Of a stretch of 64,000 bases of DNA, positions 13,000-25,600 are shown one piece after another. The position numbers were made by a program, and so were the translations under genes. Below the pieces are notes generated by a model. It was not told the DNA's origin, ran no database searches, and saw nothing but the letters and a program-made list of their open reading frames with translations. Origin of the DNA: Epinephelus fuscoguttatus (lineage: Eukaryota; Chordata; Actinopteri; Perciformes; Serranidae); the NCBI RefSeq assembly GCF_011397635.1, contig NC_064775.1, positions 16,009,452 through 16,073,451 on the forward strand, read 5' to 3'. Within the stretch, counting starts at the first letter, position 1. Every line of letters begins with the position of its first letter.

Positions 13000-14009
13000 G
13001 TATAGTAACTGTTGCTGAGTGGCAAAACACGTCTTCAAACCTCCAGTCTGAAACACATCGGCTACTATCACCGACAGCACAGCAACGCGAAGCTCTAGGA
13101 AACACACCCGACCAAAGGTGAGTCATTCTCAGTCGTGGAGGTTGAGTAATATATCACATTTTTAGGGTAAGAAGCTCAACTCAGAATAACTTCTGAGTCC
13201 CGTTCCAAGCCAGGTTAGCCATTGTTAGCTGTACCAGCTGATTACAATGCATTATGTATTTTTGTGCATATAGGAATATAACCACAAATAGAAGTTGGAC
13301 AGGACCATGTGTATGTCTTTTAATGAGACAGATATAAGATAGAAATGATAATAAACAGTTTATAACTACAGTTTTCACTACTGTTGATGAGCGGAGCAGC
13401 CATATTGGATTTGGACGTTGGGGTTGGAGAGGTTCCTCCGATTTCCGACTGGGAACTCAGAAATTCTGACTTCGCAGCATAAAGAAAATGCACCTTTACC
13501 TTCTGTGCTGGTAGATTTGGTTTAGCAAAGACGTAAGCAAAGCAACACAGTATACAAAATAAGCACAACAGAAACATCAGATAGGTTGGACCACCGTGTT
13601 TAACTATAAATCTAATAGTGCAGCGCCACAGTGATTCTGTCCGTAGTTATAAAGGTGTCATTTTGATATTACCGTGACCATCAGAAAGGCTTCAAGTCAA
13701 AACAAGGTGTATGTGTGTTTAAACAGTCCTACAGGAGAGGGTTATATTTTACATATTTTATTGTATTTCCTGTGTTACCAGCCACTGCAGCACTTTTATA
13801 CAGAGTATACTTCTGAACAAAGAAGCCACACCCAACAACAACTTCAAAGATTTGGAGGTGTTGAGATTATTGGAAAATACCTGCCCCATGTGATAGATGA
13901 CACATGTAATACTGAGCTCGTATTTTGAAGAAAGATTTTGGTAATGACACAGCATGTAAGTTCCTAGCAAGTGCAAACACAAGTCACAGTCCTGATGCTG
14001 TTAATTATG
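13000..14009. other. Spacer with the gene B 3' flank
   Basis: No exon was seen. AATAAA on the minus strand at 13757-13762 is a likely polyadenylation signal for gene B. The sequence from about 13740 to 13870 is clearly similar to the 3' flank of pseudogene F (33000-33120), so the homology of B and F extends past the stop codon. Confidence 0.45.
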
Positions 14010-15504
14010 TTATGTTGATTCGTTACTTGAAATGTTTTCATAGATGTCACAACTTGGATCAGTCTCTACTCCATCTATTTCGTAGTTATGCAGACAGGCA
14101 GTGCTGTTTGCTGAATCTGAGATAGTTTGGTAGAGATCACTCGCTGGCTGCTGGAGGCTTGTGTAGGGGTCATCTCCATCCTTTACAAAAAAAAAAATAT
14201 AAATCACAATGCATCATGGTTTTAAACTACATTATGTTGAACAATGGAAACACTATTTATGTATGTTTGATTCTCTTCCTGAGTTTAAAGGTACAGAATA
14301 TCAGAATACATTACTCACTAAAGAGCCGGGAGTTTCAGATAATCCAGATGTGGCGGATCTTGAACAGCATCTTTAAATAGAAAGAGTTATCAGATCTAGT
14401 GAAACACAAAATACACACGCACACACAACAGATATCATCTGAATTGAACAGTCTTCCCTCACCCATGATGTATTCCTCTGCAGATAGACCCAAAGATAAC
14501 TCCAGTTATAATGAGGACTGCAGTTAGACCAATCAGAACATTTGGGATCAATATGCGTGTATAACTGCTGGTGCCTTCGTCCTCTGAACATTGTAAAGAC
14601 AGAAATCTTTGTCAGAAAAATTGTGCAGGTATTGGTCCTGTTTGTGAAGAAACACATAATTGTATTCCTTCTGGTCACAATATAATGTGATATGTATTTA
14701 ATTACATTTTCATATTTTATCTTTGCACGACAGTGTTTCACCTGGATCATAAACTCTGCATTTTACATCTACAGACAGCAGCTATGAATATCAAGATGTG
14801 CTCCCAACAGACTTAAAATATCCCAAAATACTTAAAGACATTACTATCCTATACTCTTCTTGACATTGAAAGAGGACTAATTTCATGTTAATGATAATAA
14901 TGTTGAAATATTCACAGCTAAAGTAGGAGAGAAATGCATTAAGTTTGAATCCTAAAAGCAAAAAATATTTACCTTCCACAGTGATATTCAGATGGACAAT
15001 CTCTATTCCACCATGATGTGTACACTCACAGGTGCAGTCCCCACTATCCACTGGTGTTAGATTGATCAGATGGAGAAACACAGTCTGATTCTTTGCCACA
15101 AGTGTGAACCTGGAGTCACATCCATGCTCAAACCCTTCGGCATATCGATAAGACAGGATACACTCTTCTCCACTGCTCATCACTGTACTGATCTTACACA
15201 GTATAAATATGATGGGACTAAGTGTTGCATTGGTGCATATTGGAGTCACATCTGGTTCACTGCTGATGGTTTTCACTAGAGTCACTGAAAATAATACAGT
15301 CTGATTAGCTGCTGCTGTATTTTTGTATTCTGTGAATATGAAAGCACATTTTTAATTCCAGTAGAAAATTACAGAAAATGTTTAGTTGTCCTCTTTGAAC
15401 CAAAGACAGAAATATAAAGAAAACAACTTCTGTACATTACCTTCACTGTCAAAACACACTATCAGTGGCAGGAGCAGAACAAAGCACAGTTTCCATTTTG
15501 CCAT
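14010..15504 (-). CDS. Receptor gene B: single Ig domain with cytoplasmic ITAM
   Basis: I assembled five exons: 15504-15441, 15284-14973, 14583-14463, 14370-14319 and 14180-14010. Phases are consistent and the product is 239 aa. It has a signal peptide, an Ig domain (residues 22-125) and an uncharged membrane span (about 136-160). The tail fits the ITAM consensus exactly: D186, Y189-TSL, seven residues, Y200-QTI. Further tyrosines are Y216 and Y230 (DIYENI, a pYxN GRB2-type site). An ITAM in the same chain as the Ig domain predicts an activating receptor that recruits Syk or ZAP-70 without an adaptor. In the F strand the usual Tyr is Cys105 (DSGDCTC), giving a seventh cysteine. NILT-like is my best family guess. 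Confidence 0.82.
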
Positions 15505-15648
15505 GCTGGTGAAGAAGCAATAGTTGCTGGCAGTGAGCTCTTTCCTGTACTGACTGAAGGAGGACAGACACACCTCTATACACTGCTGTCTGGCTACCTA
15601 AACCTCACATTACACAGAGGTACGAGCTGGTGTGGACTGTCCTAGAAA

Positions 15649-15655
15649 GGAAGTG
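15649..15655 (-). promoter_or_regulatory. ETS/PU.1-like site upstream of gene B
   Basis: GGAAGTG preceded by AGAAA, about 145 bp upstream of the gene B start codon, in the same context as in gene A. Confidence 0.5.
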
Positions 15656-15719
15656 CTGCTGCAGGAACTTCTGCTTTCATATTCAGACACTTTCACCTTC
15701 AAAAACACTTCTCAATGCA

Positions 15720-16620
15720 GTGATATATGTGTTTACAATAAGATGTCTCATTGTCCACAGTTGGACAACTGGATCCACCATGAGTCCAACCCAAACATGA
15801 AGTATTGCCTGTGCTGGTACAATCTGTACTGATAGTGAGTCATATGTCATACAAGATGCTTCTGTGGTCATCACATATTTAGAGCTTGAGCTGTGAATAG
15901 AAAGCTGCGGGGTCTCAGCAGCATGTTGCAATTCATGTCTTTGCCTCTTTCACAAGGAAACCAGTGTGTCATCGTCATACAGCACTGTTAGGACTCGACA
16001 CCATTGTAAGTGACGAACACACATCTCTGTTCAAGTGAACAAACAACTGTAACCTCCTTCATGTGACTCTAAGCATCACAAGCTTTCAGGATATTTAATC
16101 TTCAGTCAGTAGCTATACAGTTGCAATGACTGAATTTTATCTTGTGATTCTAATATTTAATCAGAAATAATCAACGCTGTAAATCGCAGCTAAAAGGCAC
16201 AAACTCCTTCACTTGTAAAGTTTTAAGGGTGCTATTTTTACATTACTGTGCCTATGAGAAAGGCCTTAACTTTGGTGATACCTTAAAACATGTTAAGTGT
16301 GTTAAAGAACAGTTACACAGTGCCCCATAACACAGGGTCAGTTTTAAATAAATCAACACACCCAGAAAATCAGGTTTGAAACATTCAAACAGAGAGCGGC
16401 AAAACACAGCTTTTCAGCCTGTTACTAGAGGAACAAGGAACTTTACCCACAAGTTAAGTCCTCATTTTTGGCGTCTTTACCAAAAATCCATCACACGTTC
16501 ATCACTTTTTTAACATCTACATGAATAAAACAAGAGATATCGTTGAACTGTAGGATAACTTTGTCTCAAGAAGTCAAGTATGTCAACATACACATTATAC
16601 AGTCATGCTCTCTGGATTTT
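15720..16620. other. Unassigned spacer between genes B and C
   Basis: It shares short blocks with the upstream flanks of gene A and gene E. No exon was recognised. Confidence 0.35.
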
Positions 16621-16623
16621 TGG

Positions 16624-19600
16624 TTAAACGTTTTCATAGATTTCACAACTTGGATCAGTCTCTCTGCCATCTACTTCCTGGTTATCCAGGCAGATAGCAT
16701 TTGAGATAGTGTGGTAAACATCACTCATTGGTTGCTGCAGGCTTGTGTAGGGGTCATCAGGGTCATCTCCATCCTATGAAAAATACAAATGTGGGTGCAT
16801 TGTGTTTTTAAAGTCTAAAGGTTGAATTATGTCTCTCCTGAGTCACTACATTTACTGAAACCCTTTAAATGTTTCCTCACTGATACTCAAACATATAACT
16901 GAAATATCAAATATAAACATTTATATACATTCTTAGATGTGAAAAATGCTTAAAGCATGTAGAACTATTAAAGGGGCTCTATGCAGTGTTCAGAGCGTAT
17001 GAGTTGTCTGGTCACGGATCTCAACATGGAGGTGGCTGAGCCAGCAGCTAAATAAAAAAAGACTTGCAACTCGACTTGGACTTCAACAGCAGTGACTCAT
17101 GTCTTCATTCGGACTTAAGCCTTTTGACTTGAAAGTACTTGATACCTTCCCCCAAGCCCAAAGATTAAAAATTATGTGATTTAAAAAGTGTTCCACTGAA
17201 TAATTCATTATAATATGCATGAGCACTTTTTCAAATCCCATTTTAACGGCATACTTTGGCAACGAGTGTATGGTATCTACAATTGTGTAGAACGTGAGTG
17301 GGATGGGGGCATTTTTATTTATTTTTCTTACTATTTCTTACTTATTTTTATATATGAGCCCGGTCATTGAGTGCACCTGAATTCCATTGTATGTCTGTAC
17401 AATGACAATAAAAAAAATCTGAATCTGAATTTCCTCAATCAGCTGAATTAAGGGCCCGTCCCAAGTCCCCTGTTGTACATACATTTTGTCGTCTGTCGTT
17501 CATCAAACAAAGCATGATGAATACAGCAAATGCTATCGGTAGGATGCACTCAACTGGAGACTCCATTGTAGATGCCGGCTGGAAATGTAGATGGCTCACG
17601 GCTTCCTGTTTAAAATAGTTACGTATGCGTGACCGTAACCGATGCGGTGACGTAGTGAGTGGTGTCCCAATTCCTAGGGAAAGATTTCAACCGCTACCCC
17701 TCGTGGGGGCTAGGGGTAGTGGGCAAGGGCTAGGGGTAGGGCCAAGGGCTGAGGGGTAGTGGACAAGGGGGGGTATTGAGATTGGGCCTAACCCATTTGC
17801 AGCAAGTCGACACTAAATTCCCTAAATTATTGACTTAGTTTGTACCAAATCCAAAAGCATTTGATTGAGTTGCAGGAAAGAACTATGAAAACCTAACGTT
17901 AGGTTACCGAGCGCCAAGTGGAAAAAAATATACCAGAGAATTTTTTATGTACAAAAGAATGTAATGGTCAAAAGGCAAACAAACTAATTAAACCTAGGAT
18001 TACTATATGCAAAACATGTGGGGCAAAAAAGACCTAACAAATTCTAAAAACCTTGTTTTGACATAAGTAGATTTTTTTAAAAGCACTCATGATATTTTTT
18101 TTTTGTAAAATTATTATACTTATGTTGTTAAAATGGCATTACATTTGGTGAAGAAGACATAGCCCCGTTTCCACCAAGCAGTTCATTTTAGTTCATTACA
18201 CATTTTTTCTGTTTCCACTGTGAGAAGTTGTGGGTGGTACCAAGAGAACTGTCCCCATTTTTGGTCCTCCCTCTGCTGGGGTACCTAGCACACAGATCTG
18301 GTACTAAAAGGTGGAGCTGTGAACACTGCAGTCTGTTGATTGGTCAGTAGCAGACAGTCACTCTGCTCAGGGCTGAGCTGTGGCTGGTTTTGAATCCTTT
18401 ATGTAACCACTGTTCATACTGTGGCAAGTCTACATATATTAGAAACTATAAAATAAAAGGATGTTTTGCTGTCTCTTGCAGCAGCTATAGACTGCTCCGG
18501 CAACACTCAACACTGCTCTTGCCTGAGAAGGACTAAATGCATAAACTTGCTACTTATAAATATCCCAACAAGATAGACTCTCACTGCAGCCTGTTTTATT
18601 TTGTTCTAAAAGTATCAGCGTGCAAACCCCTGTGGACGATAAACCAGCTGCAGACTTCCTCTGTGTCACCAATGAGGAGGAAATACAGTGAAAGCTGGCT
18701 GGAGCAGTGAGTCACAACAACCCCACCCACATTTAAGTACAGCCTGCACTGCAACTCAAAAGGGAATTAGGGTCTAGGTACCATGTCTGAAGGGACTCTA
18801 CAGGTACTATACCTAAAGTTTTTGGTGGAAATGGGGCTTATGACTTGCTTAGGACTCGAAACTCAAAGTTTGGGCCTTGGGACTTGACTCGGGTCTTGTC
18901 AGTCATGACTTGGTCCCACTTGTGCTGGCAGCTAACAGTGCTAGCTCCATAAACAGCGCCAACAACAGCGACTGCTCTGAAAGAGCTAATGTTCTTAACG
19001 CGGGGGGACTGGAGGGTGGGCACTACAGTTAAGCGACGATGTTGTCCTGATATCAGTGGTAACTGCTGTATGAGCACAGTGCAAAGTGGCGGCGATGAGC
19101 TAGCCAGTAGGATATGCACATGTGCTAATATGCATGTGTAGCCAGACCAGTTAACGACAACAAACCACAGAGAAGCTCAGATTCCAATTCATTAAGAGGG
19201 CGTGACTCCATTATCTGTTGTTTGGTGTTACATTAATGCTCTGAACTTTTACACTATAGAATATAAGAATACATTACTCACCGAAGAGATAGGAATGTCA
19301 CCTACAGATACTCCAGATATGGCTGATCTTGAACAGCGTCTTTAAATAAGAAGAATTATTTGAGTCAGACACACACACATACACATACAAACACACCAGA
19401 AATCATCAATATTACAGTATTTTCTCACCCATGACGTATTCTTCTGCATATTAACCCCAAGATAACTCCAGTTATAGTGATGCCTGTAGTTACACCGATA
19501 AGAACACTTAAGATCAGCATGCGTGTTGAACTGCTGGTGTCCTCCTCTGAAATATTGTAAAGAAAGAAACCTTTGTCCAAAAAATGGTACAGGATTTGAT

Positions 19601-20386
19601 TCTATTGTGAAGAAACATTATGATTATATTCTTTTTGGTTTGCAGTATAAAGTCATATTACATTACAGAACATATTTTCCATATGACCTTTATTTTATAC
19701 TTGCACCACACTGTCTCACCTGGATAATAAGCTCTGTATTTTACATCAGCTAAACAGACTTAAAATATCCCAAATTACTTAAACACATTACTATCCTATG
19801 CTTTTTTTTTCTTTACCTTGAAACCAGTCTAATTTCATGTTAATAATAATGCTAAAATATTCACAGCAAAAGTAGGAGAGAAATACGAAAAGTGTGAGTC
19901 AAAAAAGCAAGAAAATAAATAAAACATTTACCTTCCACAGTGATACTGAGATGGAGACTATATACTCCACCATAGTATGCACACTCACAGCTGTAGCTCC
20001 CACTATCCACTGGTGTTAAACTGGTCAGGTGGAGAAACACAGTCTGATTCTCTGTCGTAAGTGTGAGCCTGGAGTCACAGTTGTTAACAAAGACTCTATG
20101 ATCATCATACGTCAGACGACACTGTTTCACCCCTGTTCTGATGCTACAAATAATAAATATGATGTGACTCGGTGTTGAGCATATTGGAGTGACGTCTGGT
20201 CCTCTCCTTATGGTTTTTACATGAGTCACTGGAAAAAAATCCAAAGTTAGGAATACTATTACAGACTACTCATTATTCTAACAAACTGTAAACATGCATA
20301 AACTTTATGTAATAAAAAGATACAGTACCTCCAGGGCCAAGACACAAACACAGCGGCAAAAGCAGAACAAAGCAGAATTGATCCAT
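16624..20386 (-). CDS. Receptor gene C: single Ig domain with cytoplasmic ITAM
   Basis: I assembled five exons: 20386-20329, 20228-19932, 19546-19429, 19339-19282 and 16773-16624. All phases are consistent and the product is 226 aa. It starts MDQFCFVLLLPLCLCL, a clear signal peptide. The Ig exon is 297 bp, the shortest of the cluster, and keeps six cysteines, NQTVFLHL and DSGSYSC. The membrane span (MLILSVLIGVTTGITITGVI and onward) has no charged residue. The tail repeats DDP before the ITAM: Y186-TSL, seven residues, Y197-HTI. It ends in EIYENV (Y223), a pYxN motif. The last intron is 2.5 kb because a set of transposable elements has inserted. Splicing across it is inferred from matching phase 0 and from homology to gene B. 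Confidence 0.78.
17449..17793. mobile_element. MITE-like element with GGGCCC...TTGGGCC ends
   Basis: The left end 'agggcccgtcccaa' and right end 'ttgggcct' are roughly inverted. The inner part is rich in CCCCTA/TAGGGG runs, a pattern familiar from fish MITEs. No target duplication was resolved. Confidence 0.4.
18161..18839. mobile_element. MITE with about 17-bp terminal inverted repeats
   Basis: AGCCCCGTTTCCACCAA at the left end pairs with TTGGTGGAAATGGGGCT at the right end, with one mismatch. Inside are 'ggtacc'-type inverted words. It is not coding. The same terminus starts a partial copy at 21931. Confidence 0.7.
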
Positions 20387-20510
20387 AATGGTAGAAAGGG
20401 CTGGGTGACAGTGTCGCTGCTGGTAAACTATACTGAAGGGAGGAAGGCAAACAGACTATTATACTTAAAATAGCCTAAAAGCGCATGAGCTGATGGTGTG
20501 GTGTCCCAAA

Positions 20511-20520
20511 AAGGAAATGC
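20511..20520 (-). promoter_or_regulatory. ETS-like site upstream of gene C
   Basis: AAGGAAATGC, about 125 bp upstream of the gene C start codon. It is the weakest match of the conserved upstream site in the cluster. Confidence 0.35.
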
Positions 20521-20529
20521 AAGACATGA

Positions 20530-22640
20530 CTGCTTTTACTTGGAAGTTATGACGCTATACTGTTTGTATCACACCAACCATGGCATTATGAAGCACCTAG
20601 AAAGTCACCTTACCTTTGCTGAGGTTTCTGATGATTAGTTGTGACAGTTATTGTTTCTTTTCTTAGCAAATTCTGAAGCAGCTCTAAAAGCCACCTATTT
20701 CCTCTGTGTAAGATTGTGTTGGTGAAAAGTGTTCAGAAACATAGGCCAGTTTGAGCATTCAGCAAGTATCACATATCATAGCATACCACATGGTATTCCA
20801 CCGTAACTCTAACCCACAGAGATGGCACTGTAGGGCCTCAAGAAGTCCCCTCTTTATGCCTCCTTTGCATTTTGACACAGAACCAAATGATGGCGGCATC
20901 ATCCTGCTCCACTGTGAGATTACAGACTGCATTCCGCATCGCAGAATCAAAAGAAGCGTGACATATAACACAACAGTGTCAGCCTCTAGTGTGACATAAA
21001 ACATATGCATTAGCAGTGCCTCATAAACAATAACAATGGCAAAAAAAGGCAATAACAATCATTTACTGTCCCTGTTTTAAGGCAGCTGATCTCATCCTCT
21101 GCTCGGACGGTAAGGAGCTCCTGGACCGTGCAGATATTTTCAACCACTGCTCTTCTTCATCGAGTTAGCCACTAACTGCTAACAGCTATTGTAAATGACC
21201 TTGACCATGCTCTAGTATAGTCCTATAATTTGCTTTTATTGTGGAAGTTAGATTGTAAGGGCGGGTGCTTTTATTATGAAAGGGCTTGCTGCCGGTAATA
21301 GGAGAGAAACCGAACAAATGTTGTGTACAGCGTAAATGCATCTTCACAAGAGTAAAGGTTTAGCACATTTTATTTCATATTGTGTTTGATATTGTGTTGC
21401 TTTATGATTCTATTTATAGTTTTCTCAGAGTTTACATGAGCATGTGTGTGCTAGCAAAATGCTACACTGCTGTTAGCCCAGTGTACCTAAAGTTTGTTAT
21501 ACTGATGAAGAAATGTAGTAGTTTCTTTTGGTTTGGTTTCACTCTAGCTCTTATGGTGCGTTCATGTTTTGTTTGGAGCTACATTACTGAAAGTAAAGAT
21601 TCGTGAACCCTCAGTTAGAGAGCCAGACCATTAATCAGCCAAAACTAGAAGAATGAGTAATACATTTACAATACAATATTTCAACTGTGTAGCCAACAGA
21701 ACAAAAATAACTCCCCAATGAGCAATTTTATTTTTAAATTCCACCAAGTCATAACATTGATACATGTATGGATAATTATTAGAATAAACAAGACTAGGTC
21801 AAAATCTAGTAAATGGCTGGACCATGTATGAAAATCTAAAAGGCATTTAATTTGAAACGAGGACACAAATTAATGTACAGTACATGTACATACATATGTA
21901 CATACATATGTTAAAATGGAGTACACTTAAGGCCCGTTTCCACCAAACACTTTCAGTATGGTACTTTGGAACCAAAAGTAACCCTCCAGAAATGGTACCC
22001 AGACCCTAGCATTTCCACCACAAACAGTACTCCTAAATGTGGGCGGGGTTGTTGTCTCTCACTGCTCTGTCTGGCAATCACTGTATTTCCTCATTACCCC
22101 CGACACAGGTGGATGGATGGCTAGTTAGCTAGCTAGCTTGCTAATTCCTCCATGCTAGCATGCTACACTGGTTACAGAAAATGAAGAACATAGTAATACA
22201 GGACTGTCAGTGTCCACGGCTCTGTCTGTGAAGAATAACACTACGACATAAAAATAATGTAAAAAATGTCTCACTGCTCGGTTGATTGTGTCCACTGCCA
22301 TGATGCTGCTGTGATCTTTGTCGAGTTTCTGACCTGGAATTCTGACATGAATGACTGTTCCATTGCGCTTTCCGTGCCAGAGGTCTTTTTTTTTTTTTTT
22401 TTTAAGATTTCAGGGCACAGAGGATTGCAATGTAAAACACGATGTGATGCAGCATTTACATACAAGTTAACTCATCATTCGTCTGTGTCTTTAATAACAA
22501 AAGTCAAACTATGGTCCTTCCAATCAACACATTTCAGGAATGAGTTTTTGGTTTGTTTAAAACAAGGATGTAATTGTAGGATAATACTCTCAAAAATGTC
22601 AACATATTATATGTACAGTTAAACATCCATGCTATCTTGG
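20530..22640. other. Spacer between genes C and D
   Basis: No exon was recognised. A partial MITE with the terminus GGCCCGTTTCCACCAA starts near 21931, and a poly-T run lies near 22386-22404. Confidence 0.4.
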
Positions 22641-22647
22641 TTTTTGG

Positions 22648-25600
22648 TCAAACGTTTTGATAGATGTTTTGATCAGTTTCTCTTTCATCTATTTCCTGCT
22701 CATCCCACTTGTCATGTTGTTGGTGCACTGAGAAGACAGTTTGGTAGAGGTCACCTGCTGGCTGCTGAAGGCTCGTGTAGGACTCATCTGGGTCATCTTG
22801 GTTCTGTGGAAACATTAAAATCTCACTGCGCCATGTTTTAAAAGTCAGACCAAGTTAAATCTTCAAAATTCTGTCTATTGTCTTACAGTGGACTTTAATG
22901 ACCATTTAAGGTTGGACTTAGCATTTCATGGGAGGTCCACATTTTTTTATGTCTGTCTTAAAACAGCCCAAGTAGCCAAAATAACCTGGCCCAGCATTGG
23001 CCCAAACTTGGGACGCCAGGAGAAATAAGTTGGGCCACATCCAGTTTCCTGACTCAGCTGAGACTAGTATTGAATGATCCCTCAGAATCAGGCAAAATAA
23101 ACTTGCCCGATTCTGGCTGTTGACACTGCCATCATTTGGCCCTGTCAAAAAGGACCTGGCCGAGCATCAGCCCAGACTCAGCATGTCGAAAGAAATAAGC
23201 AGGGATTCATGCAGTTTATATATAGTTTTGATGCTAGGAGAGCCAGGGCAGATGCATTGCATTGTATTTGAATGTACAGGGTGCTTTTTAAAGTACATGA
23301 CCATAAACTTGAACTTGATTACAAATCTGCAGTGGTGGAATGTAACTAAGTACATTTCCTTAAGTACTATACTAATATTGCTTACAGCTCTACATTTAAT
23401 TGACAGCTTTAGTTACTTTATAATTTGAGATTTTTGCATAAAAACTTACGAGGAGCTCATAAAATGTGATGTTTTATTATAAACTAAATCATTGTACTTA
23501 ACAATATATACACTCAGAGCAGAAATAATTCAATTATTAGCTGATTAATTCTTTCAGAAAATTTACGGCAACTATTCTGTTAATTGTTTGAGTTGTTTGT
23601 CATGCAAAAATGCAAAAAACGTTTCCTGTTTACAACTTAAACGAAAATAATTAGTTACAGCATAAAAGTAAATTGACATGCCCGTTTTATTTATATGATT
23701 GCAGCTCTATGCAAAATAATTAAGTTTCTCCTCGACCAATGGCAACAAACCATGCTTTTACATGAAAGCATGAATAACAATGTATTGATATAATTCTGTG
23801 TAACAGTCACAGGAGACATTTGTCTGCATTGAATACTTTTACTTTTGATACTTTAAGAGCATCTTTCTTTGTAACAGTATTTGCACAGTGTGGTGTTAAT
23901 AGTTTTACATCAGCAAGGGGTCTGCATTCTTCCCCCAACTGCCTATCTGTTATTTAAATTAACAGCCACAGAATATACAAAAGGCTCGCTCTTGTTGCTC
24001 AGTTCGTTACATAACACTCCACTTTACATCACCCAAGAGGCATTGTGGTGGACCAGTGGTTTAGAAGCACAACATACTGTGCACTGTGAGCGCAATGTTC
24101 AATATCTGTCATGGTCATTTGTTTCATGTCTCTCTCTCTCATTGTTTCCTGTTTACATGTTAACTGTTTTTCAAAATATAATAAAAAGGCCTCTGCTGAA
24201 CACTTTGAATGTGAAAGCATATATATACAAATACATGAATACACATATTTAAATAGCTACTTCATACATTAGAATACATGGCTCACCAATGAGAAGGGGG
24301 TTGCACGGGTAGGAAACCCAGATCCTCCTGACCTTGTGTTGTCTCTGTAGATAAGAAAAGATGTCAGAGTTAGAAGTGCAACATGAAAATAAAAAACTAA
24401 CCTCTGACAAAAATAAAGATATAATTTAACTACATTTAACTAAGTATTCATTCAGAATATAAACAGCATGGGTTTACAAGGTTTATCTCTACGGTGGCCC
24501 TGAGGTTCAAAACACAATGACATTTCACAACACACTGACATTATGCAAAAAGACATTTCACAAAACACTGCAACATTGTTTTATTTTGTGAAATGTCATG
24601 TTTTGTGAAACGTTGCTGTGTTTTGTTAAATGTTATAGTTTTGTAAATGTCGTGATCTGTGAAATGATGTTTTGTTTAACTGTTGTTTCGTTAAATGTTG
24701 TTTTTTGTGAAATGTCATGTTTTGTGAGATGTTGGGTTTTCTTAAATAATGTAATGTGTGAAATGCTGTGTTTTGTGAAATGTGTTTTCTTAAATGTTGA
24801 AGTGTTTTGTGAAATATTGCATTTTGTAAATGTCACGATTTGTAGAATGTCATGTTTTGTGAAATATCATTGCGTTTTGTGAAATGTTGTTTTTTTTCAT
24901 GTTCTGAATTCTGAAATGTGTTTTGTTAAATGTTAAAGTGTTTTGTGAAATGTAGCTGTTTTGTGAAATGTCATGTTTTGTGAAATGCTGTTTTGTGACA
25001 GTGTTTTGTGAAATGTTGTTTTGTGAAATGTTGTGTTTCGTTAAATTTTGTAGTAGTTTGTGAATGTCGTGATTTGTAAAATGTCGTGATTTGTAAAATG
25101 TCATGTTTTGTGAAATGTCACTGTGTTTTCTTAAATGTTGTCATATTTTGTTGAATGCTGTGTTTTCTGATATGTTGCTGTGTTTTGTGAAATGTCACTG
25201 TGTTTTGACCCTCAGGGCCACCATAATTATAACTCCATCAGAAAGAAATTTTCACCTGAAATATTTTTTTCTCAGCTTATGCCCAAGGATAAGTCCAGTC
25301 CCAATGATAAATGCACAGCCAATCAAAATGGTAGTTGTGCGCAGTATCCTCGAAGAACTGCTGGGTTCTTAAGAACAAACAAAAAAGGTATTATTCAAAA
25401 CCACTTGACAAACATAAAACCAATAAAACACATTTACCTTCCAGTGACGGTGAGACAGAATATTTTATATTTTTTATTTTTATTCTTAAAGTGAGTATGT
25501 ATGAACAAAGTTGATATAGCATAATAACTTCACACTGACAGCAATGCACAAAGTTTCAAACAGAAAAGCAAGAAAATAAATTTACCTTCCACAGTCATAT

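Larger units (their letters stand above)
16975..19250. mobile_element. Composite repeat block in the last intron of gene C
   Basis: The outer part (about 16975-17045 and 18900-19250) matches sequence at 56300-56460 and 57590-57740: both contain 'acatggaggtggctgagcc', 'cagctaacagtgctag' and 'cacagagaagctcagatt'-like blocks. Other elements have inserted into it, listed separately. Outer boundaries are approximate. Confidence 0.5.

Noticed and set aside
24580-25210. Possible CRISPR-like or other direct-repeat array
   Set aside because: The short word drifts, spacing is irregular, there are no unique spacers, and the whole sits inside inverted ends in an animal genome.
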